Positions 37,026-49,540 of a stretch of 64,000 bases of DNA are shown here, piece by piece. Under the pieces are notes generated by a model. It saw only the letters and a list, made by a program, of their open reading frames with translations. It was not told where the DNA came from and did no database searches. The stretch is taken from the NCBI GenBank assembly GCA_950295325.1, contig OX485803.1, positions 62,077,554-62,141,553 on the forward strand, given 5' to 3'. This DNA comes from Polytrichum commune. Lineage: Eukaryota > Streptophyta > Polytrichopsida > Polytrichales > Polytrichaceae. Each line of letters starts with the position of its first letter. Position 1 is the stretch's first letter. Made by a program: the position numbers and the translations under genes.

Positions 37026-38562
37026 TTTGCATGGGAGAGAAGTTCAGCAGGAGGCTGTTTATAGTTGACACGACAATGCTTCTTCTGGAACAGTTTTGCA
37101 TCAGTTGATAGGTCTGGGCGGAAGTTCTACCGGGCCAGCCCTTTTCTGTCAGATCTGTTTCTTACTCGGGAGAGAAGAGTTCTCAGCTTGTATCATAGAC
37201 AGAGCGAGTCCCATCATTCTTATATTCTAGTTCATGTTGTGGCTGGGAGAATCGAAAAGTACATCTCCCTCCACATGAAGCATTGTTTGAGAGGACTGTT
37301 CTTGTAATGTGCAAAGATCACATCCGTAGTGTACACTATGCTGGTCCGCTGCCGGACCACCGCTATGAAGGTAATCTACGGGCTTGGCTGAAGATGTTTG
37401 AGAATCTGATTTCTAGCAAGGAGAGTAGAGCACATGTTGCACCCCCTTCTCTTTTGTTGGATTTTCATGTTTAATGTAATGTGAGTTCCTTGTGAATGGG
37501 TCCACTTCAATCTGAAATGCTCTTGATAGTCTCCACAGATGCATGCTAAAGAAACTGTCATTGCGTGACGCAGACACATAAAAAAACAGCATCATGGTGG
37601 AGGCTGATTCTTACTTAACTTTGACATGGGCTGTTTTTGTTCAGTACATTCCAGGGTGCATTATCCTTTGTACGGTTTGTGGGAGCCTGAGGTGGACACT
37701 GCTTGTAAATTGGTCAGATCAGAGCAGTTGAATATTGAGGATTGTTGTATAGTGGTGACCATTCAAGAAAAGTGGACATTTTAGGCTCATCAATTCATTA
37801 CTGCATGGGATTCAATTTGTGAATATTTGTTGGATGCCTCCCTGGATGTTGTGATGGCTCATCAGCTGAGCTGGATGCGCTGTGATGGGATTTTGCGCTC
37901 TCAGTGAAAGAGATCGCCTCTCATCCATAACAACACATCCCAGGCCGCCGACACCTCACCCCAGCAAATCGTGTTCGTCATCATATCCCTGAATCAAATT
38001 GAGAGAGATTGCCATTGTCATGCTGTGCATTGCTTGCCAACTTGCTCTCATAGGCATGTCCTAGTCAGTCTGCAAGCTCTAGATCTTCTTCAATGTCGTG
38101 CCATTTGCTAGATAGCCCTTTGTTGTTGCCTTGGACTTCACAGCAGGGCATGCGTTACCTCCTTGTGTTTCAACGCAATCTTGTGTGCCTTGTGTGCTTT
38201 CGTATGCTTGGTGTGTATTAAATTGCGTCTGTAGACATGGCACCATTAGCTCCTCCCACCGATTTCCGCTGTAGAAGTTTTTTTAGTTGTGGGGAAAACC
38301 TACACCCCTTGTGGTCTCAGGTGAAGATATGGGTTTAGTAGAGTCAGGAAACCGAGGAGGAAAAACAACCCCACAATCCAGGATGTGTGTGATGCAAAAT
38401 GCCTTTGGGCTTAGGAAAGAATCGTGAATTGAAGGTCCTGGGCTGGACCAGGATTGAAGGGAAAGAACAACACTTGGCTCTGAAAATGCTGGGTTGGGCG
38501 TCACAAAATCAGGGCCGACATACGTACTGGGTGTTTGTAAGAAGAATGAGGCACCATTTTGG
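37026..38562 (+). other. 3' flank of the kinase gene
   Basis: The start of this stretch is probably the 3' UTR. Short frames such as 37283-37474 follow the stop codon without a link to any gene. No clear AATAAA was fixed close to the stop. Composition remains balanced until ~38.7 kb, where the AT-rich block begins. Confidence 0.45.
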
Positions 38563-38755
38563 CTATGGTGAACCAACTACTACATTCGTACCCCCAGTTG
38601 ATGAAGGCTTCACGGATGGCTCTCAAACTTTCATCTTACTTTATGGGAGAGGGCCCCCCTTAAACAGCCTATCCTTGTGGCATGGGAAATGTAGGACCTA
38701 CACGGGTTGGCATCCAAAGCCCATATTAAATTATCTACAAGGAATGCACGAGTAA
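38563..38755 (+). repeat. ~190 bp repeat, copy 1 of an inverted pair
   Basis: This segment is the reverse complement of 44087-44265 plus 44350-44372. Landmarks are GGTGAACCAACTACTACATT, GGCTCTCAAACTTTCA, GTAGGACCTACACG and GGCATCCAAAGCCC. Identity is roughly 80-85%. The unit has no recognised family. A 118-codon frame overlapping it (38399-38755) is not supported as a gene. Confidence 0.75.
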
Positions 38756-41700
38756 ATAATTAAGTTTTAGGGTTCTTTTTCCGCACCAACTTCAGACTTT
38801 CGAGCCTACTTGCATCAACTTTGTGAGTACAATCGTGATTGTGGGTTGTAAATTTTTGGAGAGTTCCTCGTGTATGTATGTGGATGCTCCCAATCTTTAG
38901 TCAACAAGTTTGCATTTGCTTGAACTTCAAGTCCTATCGTGTTTTGATGACTTTACAACATTCGAAACTTGAATTGGCAAAAAATGATGTTGTGCTAATT
39001 TGAAATCCAAATTCTGATGTGAGGGTTTTGTAATGAAATGGTGTTTTGAGTTCTTCAATCAACACCTACACTTCACCTTATTATTGCTTACAACCAAGTT
39101 GTGGCAATTAGTGGGTTGTAAGTGGCTTGTTAGAGGTTTAGTAGAATTTGGGAGTACATCGTGGATGTCTGAGTTTTGTATGCCGTAGAGGGAATGGAGG
39201 GTTTGCCGTGGATGTTAGGACATAAGAAGCGGTTCATGGTATGTGGCAAATGTTGGTTTGTGATTTTGAGGATTAAGCGGAGGAGGGGTTGGGGTTTCGA
39301 GGAAGAGGGTTTGCATTTTTTGACTCATGGTGTTGCACATTAGAATTCTGGGTGGGTTTGTTCTCTTGGAAGTAATTTTCTACTTATAAGCGATTTGGGA
39401 AGGAATTTTGTTCAAGTTCACTTACTATGTTGTAGGGTTGAGGTTTCTTGCAATTTGATTGCAATTTTGCAATGTGCACCTGGATGCATGTCTGATCACC
39501 TGCACAATAAAATGTATTTGTCTCTGCAGGTGTGATGAAGTCTGCAACAACCTTTTGTGAACATGTTTGGGGTTTGTAGATCTGAGGCTCTAGGAAAGCA
39601 AGTGTCAGAATGACAAATCTTCTAGTAATTGTGGCCAGACTTTAATTCTCTGGGTCTAGTTTTATTTATATGTCAATCTAGTGAAATAAGTTTTGTAGTT
39701 TATAGTTTTTTCATACATTGTTGGGTTCAATTTTGGTTGGATTTCAGGAGGTGGATAAAAAAAAAATGAAATTTTCATATAAAAGTTTATTATCCGAAGT
39801 TAGTGCACAATTACGAAAGGTATGAGAAGTGGTGTGTTGTTTGCACAAATGTCCAAGGTGTACACTTGTAGATTCTTGTAGTGACAAAAATTGCAATCAA
39901 TATATGGAGCACGTACATTGAGGGCATGTACATTGTTAGATTTTGGTGTATTGATGAGCTAACACTATGTTTTTTGTCGTTATTGTATATTGATTTGAAG
40001 AGATATCATTTGTATGTTCATCCATCGATTTATACATAAATTATAGTCTGAACTTGATTTTATTACTTAATAATTATGTCTCAAAATACTTTAAAATACA
40101 TATATTAATTTATTACGAGCATAATAAATATATTATAATAATATCAATCATTTATGCTTCCAAGCCAAGGTGGATAAAGATAAACCTGGTTTGGTAGCTA
40201 TTTTATAAAAAATTCTCTAATTCTACGTAACTTGCACTATCTGAAAGCGTAGCTATGCGGTGAAATATATGGTGTTTTTTTCACTTATGGACTAACCGAC
40301 TGGTCATTTATTTTTTGTATTTTGGTTTCTTATTTATGTTTGTGACGAATTAACATATCCACTAAAGTGGTTGAAAATGTTAAATATCCAAAACAAGATT
40401 TTCAGAATCGTTGGTATTTTGTAATATGATGCCATATTGATACTTATAATTTTTTTATAATAATTTTCATAGGCATAAACTATATGCAAATTTTAAATAC
40501 TATCAATCAAACTTATATCAATACTTAAAATCAAGAAATGAAACCTTCCAACTTGCATTGGGATATATTGATGGTATTGTATGAGTTGATCAAATGTCTC
40601 TCGTCCTAACAATATTCTTTTGAAGCAAATTTTCAACGGCTTTATTCACAACAAAACAATAGAATTTTTTTTCCATCAAATACATATAATGATTGGCAAA
40701 TGGATTCATTAGACACCACACCAACACGGGGAGGTCACTTAGTGCATTTTAAAAACGACGTGCGGCATAATATAGGGAGGATTAAAATCATTTGACATAA
40801 AAATTATAAAAGAATTCCAAATAATGAAGGGTCCATTAAAAGTACATGAGCCCATTACAAGTAAAATAGATAGGTATAAAATATGGGCCATTCCCTTTTA
40901 GTAAAAATAATATAGGGGCTGAAAATAAGGATCTTAGGATGTATGTTTAGTAGAATCAATTTCGTACGCATGCCTCACGAGGGATGGATGAAAAATTACT
41001 CATCATTCACCCAAAAATGGATGAAATTGGAAGCCTAACTCTATGCCCAACTTCTCTTGGTGGTTTTTCTCCCCTTCTCTTTTGAAACTCTTCAACCCGA
41101 TTGTAGGGCACCCGTTTGTGCACAACATTTGAGCCTCACCGTACAAATGAGGTGTACACTCTTGATAGGAATGATTCAGAGCAACTGTCCAAGTTTGTGA
41201 TAGAACGAACTATATAAGATTCATGACCAAGCTTAAAGTGTTTCACACTATATGGTTTTGGTCTTCACTAGAATCTAAAGTGATTTTGAATAAAGGATTT
41301 TTATGGAGCGGGTGTTGTGTTTGTGAACACACACACAATCTTGTTGTGTTTGTAAACACACACTCAATCATGTTGTGTTCCATCCTAAGTCTTCTTTTTG
41401 TATTTTCACTTTAAGTTTTTGTACTTGGTTTTTGCAATGGTACGTAATTTTTATATTTTTTTGTTGCCATGCTTTTCCCATCACTTTTGCATTGCATACA
41501 TTCCTAAATTCATTTTTTTTATTAAAAGGAATATAGACTACAAAAAATTTCAATGACATGGGCATTATAAGTAATGGTAGGGTACAAAAAATTAGGCCAT
41601 TTTAGAATATTATGTAATTATAAGGAGCTTTTAATTCGTGCCTTGGAGGTAAATAGCCCCTAAACAAATACCCCTCCGCCGCACGTGGTACACAAAAATC

Positions 41701-44086
41701 CTACTGAGTGACCTCCCCGTGCACACCAACTACACTACCTTCTGACCTCGTAATTCTCACACATCCGCATTCAACCATTTTTACAATGCTATATGATAAG
41801 ATTGAATATTTATATTTGAATGTGATTATTTTCACGTATTTATTGTTCAAATATTTATAAAAATAATGTTTTAAAATAGATGTTAATATTTAAATATATA
41901 GAATTAAATAAATAATTCAAAATATATTTCAACTACGAACACAAAATTTATGCAATTGATAAATATAGTGCGTTGAAAAATATTAGGATTCTTTTTTAAG
42001 TTCAACACCTCTGCGTTTTAAAACTTGTGGAACATAAATGATGGTGCAATCATCAATTGATTATATTGCCTATCTGTATTGTAATTGAATAAATATATAA
42101 TTATCGGATATAATTTTGAATAATTATTTAAAATATAATTTCGAACGGAACTGTTTTTTTTATTTTTGAAATTGTATCTTCCTTCCAATGTTTTTAAAAT
42201 GTGCCACGTATAAGAAATAATTAAGACATTGTGATCTTGCCAAATAAATCTGCATGAACAATATAAAATATTAATTAAAATAATATTATAGATGAAATCA
42301 TAATATAAAATTAAAATGATTACAAAAATACTAATTTGATAACATTGCGTTCATGAATATCATAATTTATATTGATCGCTATATAATATAGTTTATATTG
42401 ATCGCTATTTGGATACAATGTTGATGACTCTCAATTGTAAAGTCTTGAACGATTATATAAAATCATCTTTTTTTTGCGTTAATATTATGGTAAAAGCTAT
42501 TGGCCCCCTTTGACGAAAATTATCAAACATAATTTATGTGAATAAATGATATTTCACATAGTAAGTACCAAATGTAGTTTTTTATTTATATACCTTCATT
42601 ATTACCCCACCTGGATATCGCAAGAAATTTCCATTATATTTGAATACCCAAAGTAAATGAATATTGAATTATGTCATTTTTTTATTGTGAAAAAAAAATT
42701 GAATATTTATTTTCAAAAATCTACATTTGGATACTCAATACATCGTTCTTATTTTGGTACCAAACATCGAATCATTATTTTGATTTATACTATCTAGTAT
42801 TTAAGAACAAAAAAAATCATCTTTTGTTATTTGTTGTTCATGTTGCATTTTCTTTATTAAAAATTTCTTATGAACTCTATAAATATACATTAAAATAAGT
42901 TTTTTTTAAATTATTTTAAAATCCAAACGATTAGCTGTGTTCGAATACAAGGTTCATATTAACAAAATTTGGAGGTAGAACTTGAATCTTTGGAATTGTA
43001 TACTAATTATCCACATTTTATCTTATGTTTAATAATAAAAATAAACAATCCTTGTCACATGTAAATATTATACATTTGTTTTATTGAGGAATGAGCAAGA
43101 TAACATTTTTTGGTAGAACGTTTACACAAATGATCAATTTTATAATATTTTGGTCTAAATGTACACTTTTAATACTTGTGAATCATTAATGAATGAATCT
43201 GAGGACGTTAAATATTTTTTCTCTTACAATTGTTTTTTCTTACAAATTTTTTTTCAATATTCCATCACACTTTATCATCTTCTCTTAAGCCTTGAGCATC
43301 TATAAAATCTAAAATACGCTCTTACAAAATAAAAATAAAAACTATTAACCACAAATTGATAAATTCTTGCATTTTTGTTATCTGTTCATTAAAGATCTTT
43401 AAATTTGATAGGAATTGATGTTGGATATTGAATATTTAAATTTTATTTTCCCTCCCCATGATTGCAAATTTTAATACACATCTAATATCAAATATTAATA
43501 TTTAAAACAAAAGACAACGTCTATATAATTTGATGTGTCATAAAACAAATATGTACATTATTTTAAATTTAGTTATATTCTGGAGACTAGATACTATATT
43601 TGATAATATACTATTATAAACTTGACGATCCCTTACATTAATTCTAATTTCATGTTTTATATTTGACAAAATAGTGATAATGTGACATAATTTAAAATGA
43701 CGGTATATTATGAATTTCATTCACTTTAAAAATATCATCAAATCGTCACAAAAAATGCAAGGAAATATAATATATATAAAAAAAATTGACGCATGTCTCT
43801 TGTGAAACTTGAAATGGACGAGTATAAGAATGAGAGGTTGGTTCTTATATATGCTTGAAATCCTAAATCCTAATCGATAGCAGTGTATAGATAGTGAGCA
43901 TTTGTCTCATTACTTATGACTGTTGGATGTACGACAAAGATGTGAGGTTCATATCGTGCTATCGTAAAAAATGTAGGGCTCTCAAACCTATGCCACCTGA
44001 AAATATTTTGAAATCAGAGTAAGCCGTCATAGAATGCTCAAGCTCTATCTAAATTAAAGGGGACAATATTAACTGTTGGTTCATAC
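38756..44086. other. AT-rich, gene-empty block between inverted repeats
   Basis: Base composition falls to a very AT-rich state, most strongly 39.9-43.8 kb, with long A/T runs and only tiny open frames. It contains the hAT-like element at 40725-41721. I see no transposase, helicase, reverse transcriptase or organellar gene. The sharp change of composition and the inverted copies on either side suggest a separate origin from the flanking DNA, but no target duplication was found for the block as a whole. Confidence 0.55.
40725..41721. mobile_element. Non-autonomous hAT-like element, 997 bp
   Basis: An exact 8 bp duplication CACACCAA flanks it (40717-40724 and 41722-41729). The ends read CACGGGGAGGTCACT and its complement, with one mismatch in the first ~18 bp. 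Weaker pairing runs on to GTGCGGC about 40 bp inside. An 8 bp target duplication with CA...TG ends fits the hAT superfamily. The interior has only short open frames (for example 41223-41414), so it must depend on a transposase elsewhere. The exact duplication suggests a fairly recent insertion. Confidence 0.85.
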
Positions 44087-44372
44087 ATTGCTTGTAGCTA
44101 ATCTAATACGGGCTTTGGATGCCAACTCGTGTAGGTCCTATATTGCCCATACCATAAAGATAGGCTTTTTAAGGGGGGGGGGGGCATTCCCATAAAGTAG
44201 GCTGAAAGTTTGAGAGTCATCCATGAGCCCTTCATGAACCGGGGGTATGAATGTAGTAGTTGGTTTATCATTGGCATTATGAACGGACACTTTATTCACG
44301 CCGGCCCCTTGCTAAAAAAGGGACCGGAGTTTCTATCTATCTATCTAGCAGTTGGTTCACCTTAGTTCTAGA
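44087..44372 (-). repeat. ~190 bp repeat, copy 2 of the inverted pair (split by SINE fragment)
   Basis: Reverse complement of 38563-38755, interrupted by the 84 bp SINE tail at 44266-44349. Removing that insert restores GTAGTTGGTTCACC, as in copy 1. A run of G at ~44174 replaces a shorter G/C run of copy 1. Confidence 0.75.
44266..44349 (+). mobile_element. 5'-truncated SINE fragment
   Basis: Matches the last ~80 bp of the SINE at 1099-1466 (TCATTGGCATTATGAACGGA, TTTATTCACG, GGAGTTTCTATCTATCTATC). It is flanked by AGTTGGTT on both sides (44258-44265 and 44350-44357), an 8 bp duplication. The longer TATC tail here and the missing promoter head fit a 5'-truncated retroposed copy that is not transcribable from its own promoter. 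Confidence 0.8.
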
Positions 44373-44424
44373 TACTGCGTAAGTAACAACACTGGACCAT
44401 TTCAACCACAGAGAACACCAATTT

Positions 44425-45961
44425 GTGGATCTTATTGTCATGTTCAGAGATGGGGGGACTATGTCCAATTTCACAGTTCTCAAGGACCTCAAGGAGCTCC
44501 GAAAAGTACAAGGCAAATGGAGTAGAATTTCTCACATTCTAGTCCGTTTTAAAGTTTTATCATCACCCTTTCGAAGTACAAGTTGTATAATAATCCCTCT
44601 TGCGGGTAGTGGTACCCTCTATGACTTGTGGCGCCTTTTGCCCACCTTCCGATTCCAATTCTCCCGTGATTCCACACTTTTGAGAATATCTTTGCTTGTA
44701 GTTCTTCCGGTAGTTCGTAGATTCTCCTCTCGAACTCCGATCGATAAGTAAATCCGATTTGTTTCTTGATAAAGTTCTTGGTTGCTTTTGTCTTATAAAC
44801 TTTGTGCATGTTCCACATCAAATCATGGAACCTCTTTACTCCTTCATATTGAGTTAGTACCTTTTCGTCCCAACTAAACTTCGGGTACTCCCAAGGCCAA
44901 TGATTCACAATTCCTTTAGTGTCAATGTCTTCTATAGTATCATCAATCACGTATACTCCTTTCACGTTTGATCTCTCAATTTCTCTCAAAATCGCTCTTT
45001 CAACATGTGAGGCTTCAAGTGGTCCGATTAAATGCTTCTCTTCGGATCCTTCTTCTAATCTTTCTCGTAAGTTATCGCGGCAATGGATATTCTCAAACCA
45101 AGGAATCATTGATTGTAGCCGGTACCATTACTCGTGTGTAGTATAGGTCGTAAAAGAACCCTTCTAGATTATAATGGTACCCACTTTGTTTTGTTGTTCC
45201 CGGCATGCATTCCCACAACGTATCCTTGCCTTTGTTCCACACTTTTGAAAATATGATGGCTTGTAATTCTTCGGGTAAGTCTTTGATTCGTTTCTCAAAC
45301 TCCAATCGGTATGTGAAACTAATCCGTCCTTCTTCAAAACTTCTCCACACTTGATCGATGTATACTCGGTTCATACATACCATTAAGTCACGAAATCGTT
45401 TGGTGCTAATCCATTCTTCCGCTTTGTTAGATTCCTTGATGTAATCGGGATATTCCCACGGCCAACTTGATATTAGTTCCTTTTGATCGTTCACTATCTT
45501 CTCCTTTGATTTATCGTTCCAATTTTGTTTGTTGTTCATTGGAACTTTCTCCCGTTGTGTGCCACAATTTGTAAAGTAAGGACTCCTCAATCTCCACTTG
45601 ATAGAATTTCTCTTGAGTTTTGATCTCCTTGAGTATCACTTCGCAAAAAGTGATGAAGTTTAATTCATTCAACGTATCACGTATCTCCCGGTCGTCTTCC
45701 GTATGTCTCTTCTCATTTGACATTCTTACTAGTAAGGCGCATTATCTCCGAATCGTGTTAAGTTCCAATTGGTAGATATGACGTTGCGGTTATCCGCTCT
45801 TCTTGGCGTAATTCTCCACGTGCTTAGTTAACGCATTCGCCAAGAACCTCCGCTTTCGTCATTTTCACACTTAAAAATCACCGAGACACATTAAATCACC
45901 CCTTCACATTTAAATTACCGAAACACATTAATGGCAAGAATCCCCAGCATGGTCGCCAAAA
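44425..45961 (-). mobile_element. LTR retroelement, broken internal part (gag-like region)
   Basis: Fossil, minus strand. Next to the LTR, 45942-45959 reads TGGCGACCATGCTGGGGA on the minus strand. This resembles primer-binding sites of plant Ty3/gypsy elements of the Tat/Ogre type. Three open stretches follow (45511-45723, 45093-45590, 44549-45109). The latter two encode related domains sharing PWEYP, LPEELQA, IFSKVWN and GYHY in the same order, so the region holds a tandem duplicate. No protease, reverse transcriptase or integrase is present in the window. The element is incomplete and clearly broken. Its family assignment is tentative, because the protein was not recognised. Confidence 0.6.
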
Positions 45962-48461
45962 TGATGGACGCCGTGGGTCGTTCCATTGCAATTAAGCTTA
46001 AGAGGACTCACGGTGAGACATCACGTAAATTTATATTCGCTTGAGAACTACCGTGCCTCATTAATATGTTCGGTCTCGAATTAATAATCCCTCTCTTCTC
46101 CTTATGATATGAATATAATTATTGGAGTGAACACAATCTCATTATCTTAATTCTTACTCTCAATGTAAGGCATCATTGATAATAAGAACCATTAGATTTA
46201 AAGAAAGCTTCAAGAGGTGTAACAATATCCTTGATAATAATATAGTATTCAATAAATTGTATAAATCCTTAATGTTAGTAGTTCATAAACATTAATCACA
46301 CAAATGATAATAACCTTATAATGATGAAGAAGATCTAATATTCTTGAGTCTTCCTTTTTAAACTCAAGTGTTACTACTTATAATATTGTAACTTGACATG
46401 TATGCATATAGTAGTTATAATTTCATGAACACATCATTGATTGTTTTGCAATGTCACGTTTAATTTCAAAGTGTTTTAATGACAAGAATAATTATAACTC
46501 TCTTGAGGTTTATTCAAGAGTAAGAACTCCTCTTTGATTGTTGATGACATCCAACAACTCACAAAGTATCTTAAGAGAAGAAGCATTTTTACTACAAAGT
46601 GTTTCTTGATGACGAGAAGATAAACCTATCTCTCTTGAGTTTTGCTCAAGAGAGAGAGAGATCTTCTCTTGAATAGATAATCCTTCAAATTGTAATGACA
46701 TCCAACAACTCACAAAGAATCTTAAAGTAAGAAGCTTCAATAACAATTGTAGTAAGTAGATTATCTTATATCAATATTACTTCATTCATATGTATTCAAA
46801 CTTTGATATGAATTAATGTCTTCATCATTCTTGTTAATCATAAGTTCAACAATCAATATGTAGTATAATATGTATAATACTTATAAGTCAATTATGTAGT
46901 TTTCAATAATAAGCTCCTCCTCTTTTGAAGGAGTTGCAATCGTTAAGTTGTTTTGTTTAAATCATAACATGCATATAATTCTTCAATCATTCAATCACAT
47001 GTATATTTATAATTTCCTTTTAAGGAGATCAATGATAAGTTCCGCTTTGAGAGATAATCTTGTTTCCTTCACTCAAGTTGACAATCGCTTTCTCAATTCA
47101 ATCTCTTTCAAAGTCCCATTGATTCTCCAATTTGTCTTGAGCGCTTTGTTCTTACCCTCACACTATCTTTTGAGTTCTTTCTCAAAAGAGTCTACTCAAT
47201 CTACTCTACTCTCGGTTGCTCAATCACTTAAGCTACAAAGTACCATTGACGACTCGTAGTTCAAATTGAGAGAGGTAGAAAGATCACACGCATTTGTAGA
47301 AAAGATAAGTGTATTGCAAAAGTTCCTCGAGAGGAGAGTTACAAAAGCTTCAAGTGATTCTTGACACTCAAATTTAAGATAACTTCGTTGTGTAGAAAAT
47401 GAGGTAATAGTCTCCTAATTTGCTTCCCTTATATAGTCTTTTCTTCCTATCCAAAATCTATACTAAGAGTGGTTGTTAACTTCCACTTTTCCTAGATACT
47501 TACTATCTTTGATATATGTAGATGATTCCTATCCTAAACGGTTACAACCGTTTCATCATCTCAATGTTCATAATTCCAAGATTTCCCTAACTCCTTGTTG
47601 TGGCTACATTCTAAACTCTTTTTGGAGATCAATCAAATCTTCATATTGATTGATTAATGATCATGCTAGTAGAATGTACCACATTCCTAAGTACTCCTTA
47701 ATGTCTTTATATCCCTCGTAATAACTTTAATATTCTTCTTCCGTAATTGTCCTTGCACAAGATCTCTTTAATTCATACTAATAGAATGTAATCCTAGTTC
47801 TATATACTTTCTAATACCCTTATATATTCCCCCTATAAGTCCTTTCATGCTTACTTAATGTCCTTTTGTCTCTAAATCCTATATTTCCTTTATAACCCGT
47901 TGGGTACCCATTGTCGTGGGTAGTAGGACCTATAACCGCGCGTAAGGCGTGTAAAGCCGTGGGAAAGGGGCCCTAAAGCCGTGGCCGACTCATGGCCGAA
48001 AGCTTCCTTCGGCATTCTTCTTCGGTGTTGCTCCTCTTCTTCTTCTTCTCCGTGAATCCTTCTTGTCAAGTTGCTTGCTTGTTGATTAAGTGCCGTTTGA
48101 ATGTCGACGTGCTTCTTTTCTCTTCTACATTGTTGCTACTCAACATAATGGAATTTTTGAAATCTCACCATCCATAATGAAACTAAACATCGGTGGATTC
48201 ACTTGCTTCTTTGCATGTATCTTGAGCATATTTGATTGAACCCACCAAACAAATTAAATCTAAATCTACACAAGTTCTAAGCGACCTGAGTATAGCTCAG
48301 TAAATTATAGTGAATTATTATGATTATGGGGTTTGATTAAATACATCCATTGCAGAGGGACGAGGCATTGCTTCAAGTTCACTAATATGAAACTCATCAT
48401 GTAGCATATCACTAGAGGCTCTAAACATCCACCGTTTTCTATCCTCATGTGGTGTCCATCA
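45962..48461 (-). mobile_element. Candidate long LTR (~2.5 kb) of the same element
   Basis: The edge next to the primer site starts TGATGGAC (plus strand). An exact inverted match, GTCCATCA, lies at 48454-48461, giving an 8 bp terminal inverted repeat in the TG...CA form expected of an LTR. The body is AT-rich with CT/GA tracts and an internal direct duplication of ~150 bp (the CATCCAACAACTCACAAAG block at ~46548 and ~46700). No second LTR is in the window, so the outer boundary rests on the terminal repeat alone. The age cannot be estimated from one LTR. Confidence 0.55.
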
Positions 48462-49540
48462 ACCGGTTAAATCGATATCAAAATTCTAACCGTACTCGAC
48501 TACTACTTTTGATAATCAAACCTAACATGTGGTCAAGGTGGCTCCGACAAGCCTTTAACATAGTCCCCTAGAACTTGTAACATGTGGGAGATGTGTGGCC
48601 ATAGTTAGGCCTTTAGTGATGGTTACAAGAATGTTTCAAACTCATAATTGGAGAGTGCAGCAATGCCCTTAGTTGACCTCTCAGGGCGGGCATTTAGTAT
48701 TTTTGGGTGTGTGCTTGCGGTTTAAAGCTCATGTGCACCTTTCTTCAAGTGTGGGCGTTGTAGGTTCACATGGCTTATGAAAAATAGATAGTAACAAATG
48801 GTGGTGTGTGGAATTATCACTCACAATTACGATTCTTGACACAACTTCTTACAAATTTGAGTGATTGGAGATACAAATACAATTCGCAATGAAACAAAGG
48901 GCATGTGTACAATTGTACAGCTTAGTAAGTTTACTAAACCTTGCTTGTATTGGATTAAGGTTCTTGTTAGATATTGAACATCGTGGCTGCAATTTTCATT
49001 TCTTATGGCTTGTATGCAAGTCAATAATATGGTTAGCTCTAGTGTCATTAGCACTATCAAAGTGTGTTGAGATTTCAATATAAAAAGTTGGAGTATGCAC
49101 ATGGATAGTTTACAAGGTTTAGAAAAGTTTACTATTTATGAACTTTACATGAAATCCCTCTTGGTCATACATAGAGTTGAGAGGAATTTTTGCCAACTAT
49201 CTCACTCACAAGATGAAGCGCAAAATAGAAATGGCAACAAGGAAGAACATCCATTGAGTTAAATCTAAGTAAGAGTTCCACAAGTTTTTTGTTGGTAGTA
49301 AAATTAGTTAACATTGCCAAACACCTAGGGTTCGTCCCTGTATGATAAGGAATGTTACATCTAGCCTCCTACTAGTCTCATCCATCACCTTAGACATCTA
49401 ATCTTGCATATCCAATTCAAGAATTCCCATTTCAGGATCCACTTAGGTTTAGGGGTTATATATACTTGTGATAATGAGAAGTCTTTGTCACATGTTGTTA
49501 ATCAAGTGCCATAGAGCACAAAGCTCAATGAATGCTTACA
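48462..49540. other. Intergenic DNA, possibly upstream part of the copia fossil
   Basis: No gene is seen. It precedes the copia internal region and may hold its decayed 5' LTR, but no paired copy was found downstream. Confidence 0.4.

Noticed and set aside
38399-38755. 118-codon plus-strand frame after the kinase gene
   Set aside because: Its 3' half lies in a dispersed repeat that also occurs inverted at 44 kb, and it has no domain.
39700-43900. Organellar DNA insertion as the source of the AT-rich block
   Set aside because: I recognised no plastid or mitochondrial gene, tRNA or rRNA segment in it.
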